NCBI GenBank assembly: GCA_046350095.1
Contig: JAXMBA010000006.1
Location: 186,001 to 250,000, forward strand
Direction of reading: 5' to 3'
DNA: 64,000 bases
DNA from: Urbifossiella sp046350095
Lineage (GTDB): Bacteria; Planctomycetota; Planctomycetia; Gemmatales; Gemmataceae
Shown piece after piece: positions 27,514 to 35,900 of the stretch (its first letter is position 1; each line of letters opens with the position of its first letter). Below the pieces are notes generated by a model. The model was not told where the DNA came from, searched no databases, and saw only the letters and a program-made list of their open reading frames with translations. Both the position numbers and the translations under genes were made by a program.

Positions 27514-28692
27514 TCAGGCGGCGGCAGGGGTCGGCAACAATTCGCGGGCCGGTGCCGACGGCAGGGCGGCGCCGGCGAACCGCTGCTCGACCAGCAGGCA
27601 AAAGGCGTACCCGACCGGCACCGACGCCAGCACCGCGACCGGGAGCATGACGAACACCGTGACCGCCGGCGACGTGAGCCCGGCCCGCCAGAACAGCCAC
27701 GCCACCGGCACCGCCACGAGCGGGTGGACGAGGTACAAGCTGTAACACATCCGCCCGCAGAACCGCAGTGGCGCCGCCCACCGGGCCGCGCTCAGCGCGG
27801 CGTCGTGTGCCGACAGCCGGCACGCCAGAACCGCGAACGCGCCGGCGACCCACGTCCACTTCGCCAGCGTCTTGCCGTGCCCGAGCGGGTCGCCGTCGAA
27901 GCGGACGGCGGCGACCGTCGCGGCGAGCAGCAGCAGTTCGTACAGCACCCCGGCCGTCGCGTCGGCGTGGTTGCGCCGGTAGTAGACGGCGACGCCGGCC
28001 GCGAACGACAGCCAGAGCCCTTCGGTGAAGAGGCCGGGGACGTGAACCTGGTAGCGGTCCAGGCCGGCGACGTTCAGAAGTACCAGACCGGTGACGCCCC
28101 ACACCGCGGGGAAGAACCAGCGCGGGCACAGGAGCAGGAGCAGGCCGACGACGAGGTAGAACTGTTCCTCGTAACACAGCGTCCAGATTTGGCCGAGGAA
28201 GTAGTCCTTCTCGGGGCCGCCGATCGCGGGCCGCCACTCCTCGACCAGCGTGAGGTTCCCGAGCCACTGAACGGGCGACAGGCCGGCGGGGTCGGCCATC
28301 GGCACGCGGTCGGCGGCGCCCTGGCCTGGCCACGCGGTTCGCGCCAGCACGAGCGCAAGGACGACGCCGAGAGCTGTCGCGGCCCACAGCGGCGGGTAGA
28401 TGCGGCGGGCGCGGCGCAGGAAGTACCGGCGGACACCGCCGGGCTTGCCGCGGGCCGCGTCGGCGCTCGCCGCGATGCAGTAGCCGCTGATGACAAAGAA
28501 GACCGGCACGCCGAACCAGAACCGCCCGACGGCCGCGAGCAGGTAATCGGCCGCGGTTCCGCCGTGGGCGCGGAGCTGCTCCTCGAAGGCGTCGGTGTGC
28601 GTGTACACGACCGCGTGGTACGCCACGACCATGAGGCAGGCGACGCCCCGCCACACGTCGAGCGAGTCGTACCGGGGCTGGCGCGGCGGCAT
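27514..28692 (-). CDS. Acyltransferase 3 family membrane protein
   Basis: A 392-residue protein starting MPPRQPRYDSLDVWRGVACL. It has the family's first helix with the catalytic-type histidine (VVAYHAVVYTH), then VPVFFVISGYCIAASADA, RRYFLRRARRIYPPLWAATA, IWTLCYEEQFYLVVGLLLLL and a late RMCYSLYLVHPLVAVPVAW. These proteins (OafA/NodX type) transfer acetyl or succinyl groups to sugars of surface polysaccharides from the inner membrane. It is divergent from the KDPG aldolase gene across 69 nt. A second acyltransferase 3 gene is at 38057. Confidence 0.9.
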   Translation of the reverse strand: MPPRQPRYDSLDVWRGVACLMVVAYHAVVYTHTDAFEEQLRAHGGTAADYLLAAVGRFWFGVPVFFVISGYCIAASADAARGKPGGVRRYFLRRARRIYPPLWAATALGVVLALVLARTAWPGQGAADRVPMADPAGLSPVQWLGNLTLVEEWRPAIGGPEKDYFLGQIWTLCYEEQFYLVVGLLLLLCPRWFFPAVWGVTGLVLLNVAGLDRYQVHVPGLFTEGLWLSFAAGVAVYYRRNHADATAGVLYELLLLAATVAAVRFDGDPLGHGKTLAKWTWVAGAFAVLACRLSAHDAALSAARWAAPLRFCGRMCYSLYLVHPLVAVPVAWLFWRAGLTSPAVTVFVMLPVAVLASVPVGYAFCLLVEQRFAGAALPSAPARELLPTPAAA

Positions 28693-28761
28693 GGGGCGGG
28701 TTCCGGGGGCGCCCAAGTGTAGCTCACGGGCCGGCGCCGCGCCCGCCCGTACAATCCCGGC

Positions 28762-29430
28762 ATGAGTCGTGAACGAGACCTCCAGCGCGTCCTGGGCTGC
28801 GGCATCGTCGCGGTCGTCCGCTTCTCCGACCCCGGCCCGCTGGTCGAAGTGGTGAGGGCACTCGCGGACGGCGGTGTGACCGTCGCCGAGGTGACGTTCA
28901 CGGTGCCGAACGCGATCGACGTGATCCGCGAGGCGAAGCGGCAACTCGGCGACCGCGTGCTGCTCGGCGCCGGCACCGTCCTCGACCCCGAGACGTGCCG
29001 GGCGGCGTTCCTGGCGGGGGCCGAGTTCGTGGTGTCGCCGGCCGTGAACGTGGACGTGATCCGCATGTGCCGGCGGTACGACAAGCTGGTGATGCCGGGG
29101 GCGTTCACGCCGACCGAGGTGCTGACCGCGTGGGAGGCCGGGGCCGACGTGGTGAAGGTGTTCCCGGCCGACGTGGTGGGGCCGGCGTTTTTCCGGGCGC
29201 TGCGCGGGCCGCTGCCGCAGGTGAAGCTGATGCCGACCGGCGGCGTGGACCTGACGACGGCCGCCGAGTTCCTGAGGGCGGGGGCGGTGTGCCTCGGCGT
29301 CGGGAGCCAGCTGGTGGAGCCGAAGGCGGTCGCGGCCGGCGACTTCGGGCGGATCACTGCGCTGGCCCGCGACTACAAAGCCGTTTTTGACGGGATGAAC
29401 AGGACGAAACAGGATGGAAAGACAGACTGA
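28762..29430 (+). CDS. eda: KDPG/KHG aldolase
   Basis: The 222-residue enzyme cleaves 2-keto-3-deoxy-6-phosphogluconate to pyruvate and glyceraldehyde 3-phosphate. Visible motifs are GCGIVAVVRF at the start, the catalytic glutamate E43 (VAEVTFTVPNA), GAGTVLDPE, and the Schiff-base lysine K132 in DVVKVFPADVVG, plus the phosphate loop PTGGVDLTTAAEFL. The last 15 residues (FDGMNRTKQDGKTD at the end) are encoded by the left arm and loop of an inverted repeat that runs past the natural end of the fold. The KDG kinase follows after 42 nt, giving a short pathway cassette. Confidence 0.93.
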   Translation: MSRERDLQRVLGCGIVAVVRFSDPGPLVEVVRALADGGVTVAEVTFTVPNAIDVIREAKRQLGDRVLLGAGTVLDPETCRAAFLAGAEFVVSPAVNVDVIRMCRRYDKLVMPGAFTPTEVLTAWEAGADVVKVFPADVVGPAFFRALRGPLPQVKLMPTGGVDLTTAAEFLRAGAVCLGVGSQLVEPKAVAAGDFGRITALARDYKAVFDGMNRTKQDGKTD

Positions 29431-29470
29431 ACTCGGCTCCTGAACTTCATCCTGTTCATCCCGTCAAAAA
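29384..29470. repeat. Inverted repeat of the ACAGGAT family, overlapping eda
   Basis: Arms at 29384-29404 and 29450-29470 are perfectly complementary over 21 bases (outer end TTTTTGACGGGATGAACAGG), with partial pairing further in and a loop of about 45 nt. The outer sequence matches the element at 7033-7141 except for two bases of the first 20. The left arm lies inside the eda coding frame, and the right arm ends two bases before the KDG kinase ATG. Confidence 0.88.
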
Positions 29471-29472
29471 AC

Positions 29473-30459
29473 ATGAACTCTTCCGATGTGGTCACGTTCG
29501 GCGAGGTGATGGTGCGGCTGGCACCGCCGCACTTCCAGCGGCTGGAGCAGGCCCGCAGCCTCGACCTGGAGGTCGGCGGCGCCGAGCTCAACACCGCCGT
29601 CGGGCTCGTCCGCCTCGGCCGCTCCGCGGCGTGGGTGTCGGCGCTGCCGGAGAATTCGCTCGGCAAGCTCGTCGCCAACCGCGTGCGGGAGGCGGGCGTG
29701 TCCGACCGGCACGTCCGCTACACCGACGGCCGCTGCGGGCTGTACTTCCTCGAATTCGGCGCCGCCCCGCGGGCCAGCTCGGTGCTGTACGACCGCAAGG
29801 ACTCCGCGATCAGCCGCGTGACCGCGGACACGTTCGACTGGCCGGCGCTGCTCGCGGGGGCGCGCTGGTTCCACGTCTCGGGCATCACCGCGGCGCTCAG
29901 CCCCGGCGCCGCGGAAGCCGTCGGCGCGGCACTGAAGGCGGCGCGCGGGCTGGGCCTCGGCACGAGCATCGACCTGAACTACCGCGCGAAGTTGTGGAGC
30001 CGGGAGGACGCCGCCCGCGTCATGGGCGGGCTGCTGCGCGACTGCGAACTCGTCATCGCCAGCGAGGCCGACGCCGAGTTCCTCTTCGGAATCACCGGCG
30101 CGGACTTCCCCGCGGTCGCGGAGGGGCTGGTGGCGCGGTTCGGCGTGCAGGCCGTGGCCGGCACCCGACGCGAGGCGCCGCTGGTGTGGCGGAACAAGTT
30201 CGCCGCCGTCGGCTACTCCGCGGGGAAGCTGTACGAGTCGGCGTGGTACGAGGTCGAGATCGTGGACCGCCTCGGCGCCGGCGACGCGCTCGCGGCCGGG
30301 CTCATCCACGGCATGCTCGACGGCGACCTGGGGAAGGGCGTGGACTACGGCGGCGCGCTGGGGGCGCTGAAGCACACCATCCCCGGCGACCTGCCGTGGA
30401 TCGACGCGGCCGAGGTGGAGGCGGCGCTGCAGGGGCAGGGGCTGCGGGTTCGACGGTAA
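29473..30459 (+). CDS. kdgK: 2-keto-3-deoxygluconate kinase, PfkB family
   Basis: The 328-residue PfkB sugar kinase would make KDPG, the substrate of the adjacent aldolase. Motifs are the N-terminal VTFGEVMVRLAPPHF, the di-glycine VGGAELNTAVGLVRLG, and the C-terminal ATP/anion-hole signature IVDRLGAGDALAAGLIHGML with its catalytic aspartate. Length fits the family. The ATG comes two bases after the inverted repeat's right arm, and the preceding bases (CATCCCGTCAAAAAAC) contain no Shine-Dalgarno sequence. Translation may therefore be coupled to eda or rely on an A/U-rich leader. Specificity for KDG rests mainly on the neighbour. Confidence 0.88.
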   Translation: MNSSDVVTFGEVMVRLAPPHFQRLEQARSLDLEVGGAELNTAVGLVRLGRSAAWVSALPENSLGKLVANRVREAGVSDRHVRYTDGRCGLYFLEFGAAPRASSVLYDRKDSAISRVTADTFDWPALLAGARWFHVSGITAALSPGAAEAVGAALKAARGLGLGTSIDLNYRAKLWSREDAARVMGGLLRDCELVIASEADAEFLFGITGADFPAVAEGLVARFGVQAVAGTRREAPLVWRNKFAAVGYSAGKLYESAWYEVEIVDRLGAGDALAAGLIHGMLDGDLGKGVDYGGALGALKHTIPGDLPWIDAAEVEAALQGQGLRVRR

Positions 30460-30475
30460 CCGAATGGGGCGAGCG

Positions 30476-31231
30476 ATGGACCTGACACTCACCCGCGCCC
30501 AGGTGCGCGACCTCGACCGGCGGGCGGTCGAGGATTTCGGCATGCCCGGCGTCTGCCTGATGGAGAACGCCGGCCGCGGCGCCGCCGAGCTGTTCACGCG
30601 CCTCAACCCCAACAAACTGCCGGCCGTGATCCTGTGCGGCCCGGGCAACAACGGCGGAGACGGGTTCGTCGTCGCCCGCCACCTCGACAACCGCGGCTGG
30701 CCCGTCACCGTGTGGCTGCTCCGCCCCGAGACCGGCCAGTCGTTCGGCTTCGCCCGCGCCGCCGCGGCCGTGGACCGGAAGCTGTCGCCGGACTGCGCCG
30801 TGAACGCCGAGGTGTGGGCGCACGCCCGCGAGCTGAAGACGAACGACGCCACCGGCAACGCCTGGAAGGAGGCGCTCGTCGCCGACGTCAACGCCGCCGG
30901 GTGGGTGATCGACGCGTTGTTCGGCACCGGGCTCACGCGGCCGGTGACGGCGCCGTTCGACGAGTTGATCCCGTTCCTGAACGCGAGCGGCAAGCCGGTG
31001 CTGGCAGTGGACGTGCCGACCGGCCTGGACTGCGATACTGGCGAGCCGCTGGGCCACGCCGTGCGGGCGACTCACACGGCGACGTTCGTGGCGCCGAAGC
31101 GCGGGTTCGCCGCCGCGGCGGCGTGGACGGGTGCCGTTCACGTCGTGGACATCGGCGCGCCGCGGGCGCTCATCGAGAGCCTTCGCGGCGGCGAGCCGGG
31201 GGCGTCAGCCCACGGATTCTTACCGCGATAG
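30476..31231 (+). CDS. nnrE: NAD(P)H-hydrate epimerase (YjeF N-domain)
   Basis: A 251-residue protein from the ATG of MDLTLTRAQVRDLDR, preceded by GGGGCGAG; an in-frame ATG 12 nt earlier is the alternative. The YjeF_N signature is complete: DFGMPGVCLMENAGRGAAEL, ILCGPGNNGGDGFVVARHL, IDALFGTGLTRPV, AVDVPTGLDCDTGEPLG and a late ATFVAPKRGF. It interconverts the R and S forms of hydrated NAD(P)H for repair. The dehydratase domain often fused to it is absent here. It begins 16 nt after kdgK, probably in the same transcript. Confidence 0.92.
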   Translation: MDLTLTRAQVRDLDRRAVEDFGMPGVCLMENAGRGAAELFTRLNPNKLPAVILCGPGNNGGDGFVVARHLDNRGWPVTVWLLRPETGQSFGFARAAAAVDRKLSPDCAVNAEVWAHARELKTNDATGNAWKEALVADVNAAGWVIDALFGTGLTRPVTAPFDELIPFLNASGKPVLAVDVPTGLDCDTGEPLGHAVRATHTATFVAPKRGFAAAAAWTGAVHVVDIGAPRALIESLRGGEPGASAHGFLPR

Positions 31232-31241
31232 CTCACGGCGG

Positions 31242-32909
31242 TCACTTCTTCGCTTCCGCGTTTTCGGCCGTCACCTTGGTCATGTCCGGCCGCCGCAGGT
31301 GGTGGCCGGTCGCGTCCTGGTACGCCTTCGCCACCGCCAGCAGCTCGGCCTCGCCCCACAGCCGGCCGGTAAACGTCAGGCTCGTCGGCACCTCCACGCC
31401 GTCGGCGCCGCGCGTCAGGCCGTTCGGAAGGCACACCACCGGGTGCCCCGTCAGGTTCGTCAGCAGGCCGTTGTCCGGCGAGCCGACGTACACGTCCACG
31501 TCGGTCATCGCCGCGGCCATCTGCTTCATCAGCTGCGTCCGCACCCGCTGGGCGCGGAGGTAGTCCACGGCCGGCACGAAGCGGCCGCGGCGGAACGTCG
31601 CCGGCCACGTGTTCAGCCCCTCGGTGACGCCGGCCCGCGTCAGGTCGTCGAACGCCGCGGACGCCTCCACGTCCAGGATCACCGACAGCGCCGCCACTGG
31701 CAGCCCGGCCGGCAGGCGGAACGGCACGAGCCGCACGCCCAGTTCGGTGAGAGCCTGCTTCACCGCGTCCGGCGTGCTGTCGAAGAAGCCGACGCGGAGC
31801 TCCTTCAGCGGCCGCGGCGCGGGCCAGGGGAACGGGTGCGTCACGGCCGTGGGGTCGAGCCCGTCGTGGCCGTGGATTACCGACAGGATGAGCGCACAAT
31901 CCTCGACCGACCGGGCCAGCGGGCCGAGCTTGTCCATGCTCCAACTCAGCGCCATGCAGCCGTGCCGGCTGACCCGGCCGAACGTCGGCCGCAGGCCGGT
32001 CACGCCGCAGCGTGTGCTCGGCGACGTGATACTGCCCCACGTCTCGCTGCCGATGCCGTAGCCGGCGCACCCCGCGGCCACCGCGGATGCACTGCCCGCC
32101 GACGAGCCGCTGGAGCCCTGGCGGACGTTCCACGGGTTCCGCGTCATGCCGCCGAACCAGCGGTCGCCCATCGCCAGGGCGCCGAGCGTCACCTTCGCCA
32201 CCATCACCCCGCCGGCGCGGTCGATGCGGTCGGCGACGGTCGCCTTCGTGTCGATCGTCTGGTCGCGGAACGGGGTGGCACCCCACGTCGTCTTCGTGCC
32301 GGGGTACGCGATCAGGTCTTTCGCCACCCACGGCACACCGTGGAGCGGGCCGCGCGGCGTCCCGGCGGCGAGTTCGCGGTCGGCCTCCGCGGCCTGCCTC
32401 AGCGCGAGTTCCTCCGTCAGGTTCACCACACACTTCAGCGCCGGGTCGTACTTCTTGAGGCGGGCGACGTACAACTTCGTCAGGTCGGTCGAACTCACCT
32501 TCTTCTCGCGGAGCAGGGCGGCGAGCTTGGTGAGCGGCAGGAACGCCAGGTCGTCGTCGGCGGCGGGGCGGTCGGCGGCGGGCGGCGTGAACGCGGCGGT
32601 GCCGCGCTGGCCGACCGGTGGGCGGCCCGGGTCGGCGAGGAAGTGGAGGGCCGGCGGTACGTCGTTGCCGACCTTCGCCCGGTGAAGCGCCGCGGTCCCA
32701 CGCATCGCCTGCGTGAGGCCGGTGGCGACCTGGCGGCGCTGCTCGTCGGTGAGTTCCAGGCCGGCGACCCACTCGGCGTCGCGGACCATCTCCGGCGTGA
32801 CGGTCGTGGGGAATTCGGGAGCCTGCGCGGCGAGTGCGCGGTGGAACGTGGTACTTCCGACGCCGAGTCCGGCGGCGGCGGCGAACAGGTCGCGGCGGGT
32901 GGGGGTCAC
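31242..32909 (-). CDS. Exported amidase (amidase signature family)
   Basis: A 555-residue protein with a twin-arginine-type leader (MTPTRRDLFAAAAGLGVGST). The Ser-cisSer-Lys catalytic set is visible: lysine in VPWVAKDLIAYPGTKTT, the glycine/serine-rich QGSSGSSAGSASAVAAG, and the acylating serine in IGSETWGSITSPSTRCGVTG. The about 140 residues between leader and amidase core are lineage-specific. The enzyme hydrolyses a C-N amide bond, probably in the periplasm, substrate unknown. It converges with nnrE at a 10-nt gap. Confidence 0.92.
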   Translation of the reverse strand: MTPTRRDLFAAAAGLGVGSTTFHRALAAQAPEFPTTVTPEMVRDAEWVAGLELTDEQRRQVATGLTQAMRGTAALHRAKVGNDVPPALHFLADPGRPPVGQRGTAAFTPPAADRPAADDDLAFLPLTKLAALLREKKVSSTDLTKLYVARLKKYDPALKCVVNLTEELALRQAAEADRELAAGTPRGPLHGVPWVAKDLIAYPGTKTTWGATPFRDQTIDTKATVADRIDRAGGVMVAKVTLGALAMGDRWFGGMTRNPWNVRQGSSGSSAGSASAVAAGCAGYGIGSETWGSITSPSTRCGVTGLRPTFGRVSRHGCMALSWSMDKLGPLARSVEDCALILSVIHGHDGLDPTAVTHPFPWPAPRPLKELRVGFFDSTPDAVKQALTELGVRLVPFRLPAGLPVAALSVILDVEASAAFDDLTRAGVTEGLNTWPATFRRGRFVPAVDYLRAQRVRTQLMKQMAAAMTDVDVYVGSPDNGLLTNLTGHPVVCLPNGLTRGADGVEVPTSLTFTGRLWGEAELLAVAKAYQDATGHHLRRPDMTKVTAENAEAKK

Positions 32910-32972
32910 GGTCGCTCCGGGTGGGGGCGGAGAGGCGGCCCGATTCTACCGCCGACGGGCGTGGAGGGGAAC

Positions 32973-33104
32973 GTGCCGAAGCGCGAGTTACCGACGAAAC
33001 TGTGCCCGACGTGCGGCCGGCCGTTCGCCTGGCGGAAGAAGTGGGCGAAGGTGTGGGAGCAGGTGCGGTACTGCTCCGAACGTTGCCGGCGGGCCTCCAA
33101 GTGA
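32973..33104 (+). CDS. DUF2256 zinc-ribbon-like small protein
   Basis: A 43-residue protein beginning at a GTG (VPKRELPTKLCPTCGRPFAW) with GGAGGGGA just upstream. It has CPTCGRPFAWRKKWAKVWEQ followed by VRYCSERCRRASK. The two cysteine pairs CxxC and CxxxC with the RKKWxxxW core are the hallmark of DUF2256, a short cytosolic protein family of unknown role. The complete family length is present. It is divergent from the amidase gene with 63 nt between starts. Confidence 0.88.
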   Translation: MPKRELPTKLCPTCGRPFAWRKKWAKVWEQVRYCSERCRRASK

Positions 33105-33350
33105 CGGCCTGGCTGTACCTTCTGCCACCGCGGATTGTACCCTTTCCCTCAAGTCGCAGGAGTTACAACCGGCAGAACCGGCCGCCGAACCGGAGCGAAG
33201 AATTATTCGCGGCGGAAGTGCTGTTCTGGCCAGGGTTTTGGAACGGTTTGCGGGAATCGGGCACGGACGATTTGCGGCGCGGCACGGCCACTGCTTTTGT
33301 AGTCGATCGTACCCGACAGTAACATCAAAACCCACCGGCAGGAGCCGCAA

Positions 33351-33542
33351 ATGACCCCGACCATCAACGCCACCAAGACCGCCCCGGTTGCCCGGACCGC
33401 CGAGGCCGAGCAGCTTCTCCGCGACGCGGCGTTCGTGCTGAAGATGACCCGCCGGGTGAAGGCCGAGATCGTCCGCGACGCGGCCGGCCTGCGGACCGCC
33501 CCGCAGGCCGCCGAGCGGGCCGGGACCGCCCTCGGGGTGTGA
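33351..33542 (+). CDS. Small hypothetical protein
   Basis: A 63-residue charged, helical protein (RTAEAEQLLRDAAFVLKMTR, then RVKAEIVRDAAGLRTAPQAA). The ATG is preceded by AGGAG at good spacing and codons end in G or C as in neighbours, so it is probably expressed. No family is recognised. The 246-nt gap upstream is the least GC-rich stretch nearby (GAAGAATTATTCG, TTTTGTAGTCGAT) and is the likely promoter region for this and the following small genes. Confidence 0.6.
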   Translation: MTPTINATKTAPVARTAEAEQLLRDAAFVLKMTRRVKAEIVRDAAGLRTAPQAAERAGTALGV

Positions 33543-33628
33543 CCGCCGGTTGTCGCGCCGCGGCCGGGGTCATACGATTCCCTTTCGCGGATGCGATCGA
33601 CGCCAGCCAACGGACCCCCGGCGAAGCC

Positions 33629-33853
33629 ATGAGCATCGACAAGAGCCTGAAGCGCAAGGGCGGGATGAAGCGGACCCGGTGCGTGATGACCCGGGCCGAG
33701 CGGATCGAGAAGATGATGGAGAACGGCACGTTCAAGGCCGAGCAGAGCCCCTTCGGCATCCCGAAGACGATCGTGACGAAGGTCGTGCTGCGGAAGAAGG
33801 CCAAGAAGGAGGCCGCGGCCGAGGGCGACGCCAAGGACGAAAAGAAGAAGTAA
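33629..33853 (+). CDS. TIGR04137-type small basic protein
   Basis: A 74-residue protein from the ATG of MSIDKSLKRKGGMKRTRCVM; the frame is open upstream without a better start. It continues TRAERIEKMMENGTFKAEQS, SPFGIPKTIV and a lysine-rich tail (KKAKKEAAAEGDAKDEKKK). This matches the conserved small basic protein shared by Planctomycetota, Verrucomicrobiota and Chlamydiota. Its lysine-rich nature suggests nucleic-acid or ribosome contact, but no function is established. The FolK-SDR gene begins 12 nt downstream. Confidence 0.88.
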   Translation: MSIDKSLKRKGGMKRTRCVMTRAERIEKMMENGTFKAEQSPFGIPKTIVTKVVLRKKAKKEAAAEGDAKDEKKK

Positions 33854-33865
33854 CGGCGGCCCGCC

Positions 33866-35080
33866 ATGCCCGTCGCGTACCTCGGCCTCGGGAGCAACCT
33901 CGGCGACCGCCGAGCGACGCTGCAAAACGCCGTCCGCCGCCTGCGGGCCGAGCCTGGTCTGCGGGTGCTGGCCGTCTCGGGGTACTACGAGACTGCCCCC
34001 GTCGATTGCCCGCCGGGGAGTGGCGACTACCTCAACGCCGCCGCCGCGGTCGAGACGGACCGCGACCCTCACGACCTGTTGAAGTTGCTGCAGCACATCG
34101 AACGGCAGTTCGGCCGGATCCGCACAGGCCTCAATGCACCCCGCACTCTCGATCTCGACGTCCTGCTCTATGACGACAGGGTGATTGACACCCCAGATTT
34201 GGTCGTGCCGCATCCACGGCTGCACGAGAGGGCGTTTGCTCTTGCACCCCTAGCTGAAATCGCCCCGAACACGCGACACCCGCTCGTCGGGAAGACGATT
34301 CGCGAACTGGCCTACGCCGTGTCGTGGGGCGAGGTACGGCCGGTTCCGGGTCACCCGCGGGCACGAACGGACCTACTTCGCGGCAACTCGGCCCTAGTCA
34401 CGGGTTCCACGAGTGGGATCGGAAAGGCTATCGCGGACGCTCTCTACGCGAACGGCGCACACGTCCAGACTCATGGGCGACGAGAACTGAGCCAGTACCA
34501 ACTCACCGAAGACTTGTCCGACTCTGAACAGTGCGACCGACTCGCGGACGAAGCGTGGCTCCGTGGGGATGGCCTCGACATCCTCGTCCTCAACGCCGGC
34601 GCCGACACGCTCACCGGCGACGCCGCGAATTGGTCCTTCGACCAGAAGCTCGACGCCCTCCTTGCCGTTGATCTGAAGGCGACGATGCGGCTCGGCCGCA
34701 ACCTCGGCGCCCGCATGAAGGCGCGCGGCCGCGGCGTCATCCTCACGGTCGGCTGGGACCAGGCCGAGACCGGCATGGAGGGCGACAGCGGGCAGCTGTT
34801 CGCCGCGGTGAAGGGGGCGGTGATGTGCTTTACCCGGTCGCTGGCGCTGAGCCTGGCGCCGGAGGTGCGCGTGAACTGCCTCGCCCCCGGCTGGATTCGC
34901 ACCGCGTGGGGCGAGACGGCGTCGCCGACGTGGCAGGAGCGGGTGCGTCGTGAAACGCCGCTCGGCGTGTGGGGGCTCCCCGAGGACGTGGCCGCGGCAG
35001 CGGTGTGGCTGGCGTCGTCGGCGGCGGGGTTCGTAACGGGGCAGACGTACCGGATCAACGGCGGGGCGGTGCGGGCGTAG
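33866..35080 (+). CDS. folK: FolK fused to a pteridine-reductase-like SDR
   Basis: A 404-residue two-domain protein. Residues 1-155 are HPPK (FolK), which pyrophosphorylates 6-hydroxymethyl-dihydropterin: AYLGLGSNLGDRRATLQNAV, LNAPRTLDLDVLLYDD and VVPHPRLHERAFALAPLAEI. Residues 172-404 are a short-chain dehydrogenase: the dinucleotide loop VTGSTSGIGKAIA (178-190), LNAGAD, VRVNCLAPGWIRT and YRINGGAV. The usual YxxxK reads F312-AAV-K316, so the catalytic tyrosine is replaced by phenylalanine, and the serine site reads WDQ with D298. An Asp near the Ser position recalls pteridine reductases (PTR1/FolM). The first 600 nt use less G/C-biased codons than neighbours. Confidence 0.88.
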   Translation: MPVAYLGLGSNLGDRRATLQNAVRRLRAEPGLRVLAVSGYYETAPVDCPPGSGDYLNAAAAVETDRDPHDLLKLLQHIERQFGRIRTGLNAPRTLDLDVLLYDDRVIDTPDLVVPHPRLHERAFALAPLAEIAPNTRHPLVGKTIRELAYAVSWGEVRPVPGHPRARTDLLRGNSALVTGSTSGIGKAIADALYANGAHVQTHGRRELSQYQLTEDLSDSEQCDRLADEAWLRGDGLDILVLNAGADTLTGDAANWSFDQKLDALLAVDLKATMRLGRNLGARMKARGRGVILTVGWDQAETGMEGDSGQLFAAVKGAVMCFTRSLALSLAPEVRVNCLAPGWIRTAWGETASPTWQERVRRETPLGVWGLPEDVAAAAVWLASSAAGFVTGQTYRINGGAVRA

Positions 35081-35085
35081 TCCGG

Positions 35086-35814
35086 TCACCGCTCGCGGAA
35101 CCACTGCGGGAAGCGGGTGTCGTTCGCCAGGTCGAGCTCCAACCGGGTCGGCGGCGTCTGGCCGTCCTTCACTTCCACCCCGAGCGTGAAGCCGCCGTAG
35201 GCGACGATCGTTTCCGACGCGACGCCGGCCCCGACGGCCAGGCGGCGTTCGGGCACGCGGAAGGAGTCGTGGAGGTAGAGAATCGCTTCCGCGGCTGGCC
35301 GGCCGGCGGCCTGCCGCGACACCCGCACCACGAACTGACACAACTCGCCGGGGAGCGGCTTGATGCCGCCGACCTCGACCGTCCAGCCGTTGGCCGTGGG
35401 GCTGCCGCCGAACTGCCCCTTATTGCGGTCGTTGGGATCGACCGCGCGTCCGTCGACGGCGGCGAGCGGGTCGCCGGCGGGCACGGCGCCGGCCGGCTTG
35501 CCGCCGGCCTCGCCGGACACGATCTTGCGGTTGGCCTGGGCCAACTGGTAGGCCTGTCGGGCCAGCTTCGCGGTCACCCCGTCCTTGCCGACGGTGAACT
35601 CCGTGACCCGCTCCAGCATCAGGACGAGCCCGGCGGCGGCGAGGAAGTAGAGCACCTTCTCGTCGGCCTGCGTCGCGCCGGCGACGCGGGCCACGCCGAG
35701 GCCGACGAGCGCCAGCGCGAGCGCGACGAACAGCCCGCGGCGGACCCACTGCCAGCGCGGCTCCTCCTCCGCCACCACCACCACGTCCCCGTCCGTCGTC
35801 GGTGCATCAGCCAC
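35086..35814 (-). CDS. Membrane protein with C-terminal pYEATS-like domain
   Basis: A 242-residue protein with a GTG start behind GGAGG. An acidic N-terminus (DGDVVVVAEEEPRW) leads to two transmembrane helices (VRRGLFVALALALVGLGVAR; KVLYFLAAAGLVLMLERV), then a linker and a C-terminal beta domain: WTVEVGGIKPLPGELCQFVV, AEAILYLHDSFRVPERRLAV, YGGFTLGVEVKDGQTPPTRL and a terminal LANDTRFPQWF. The LHDSFxxP and YGxFTLGVE motifs are those of prokaryotic YEATS-like (pYEATS) domains. It is downstream of the SecA-like gene by 86 nt. Confidence 0.75.
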   Translation of the reverse strand: MADAPTTDGDVVVVAEEEPRWQWVRRGLFVALALALVGLGVARVAGATQADEKVLYFLAAAGLVLMLERVTEFTVGKDGVTAKLARQAYQLAQANRKIVSGEAGGKPAGAVPAGDPLAAVDGRAVDPNDRNKGQFGGSPTANGWTVEVGGIKPLPGELCQFVVRVSRQAAGRPAAEAILYLHDSFRVPERRLAVGAGVASETIVAYGGFTLGVEVKDGQTPPTRLELDLANDTRFPQWFRER

Positions 35815-35900
35815 GGTACAACCTCCGGGCGGGTGTTGAGCCCGGAGTGTAACCCCGCGACGGGAGGGTGTCAAACGGCGCCGCCACGGGCGGCGGACGG

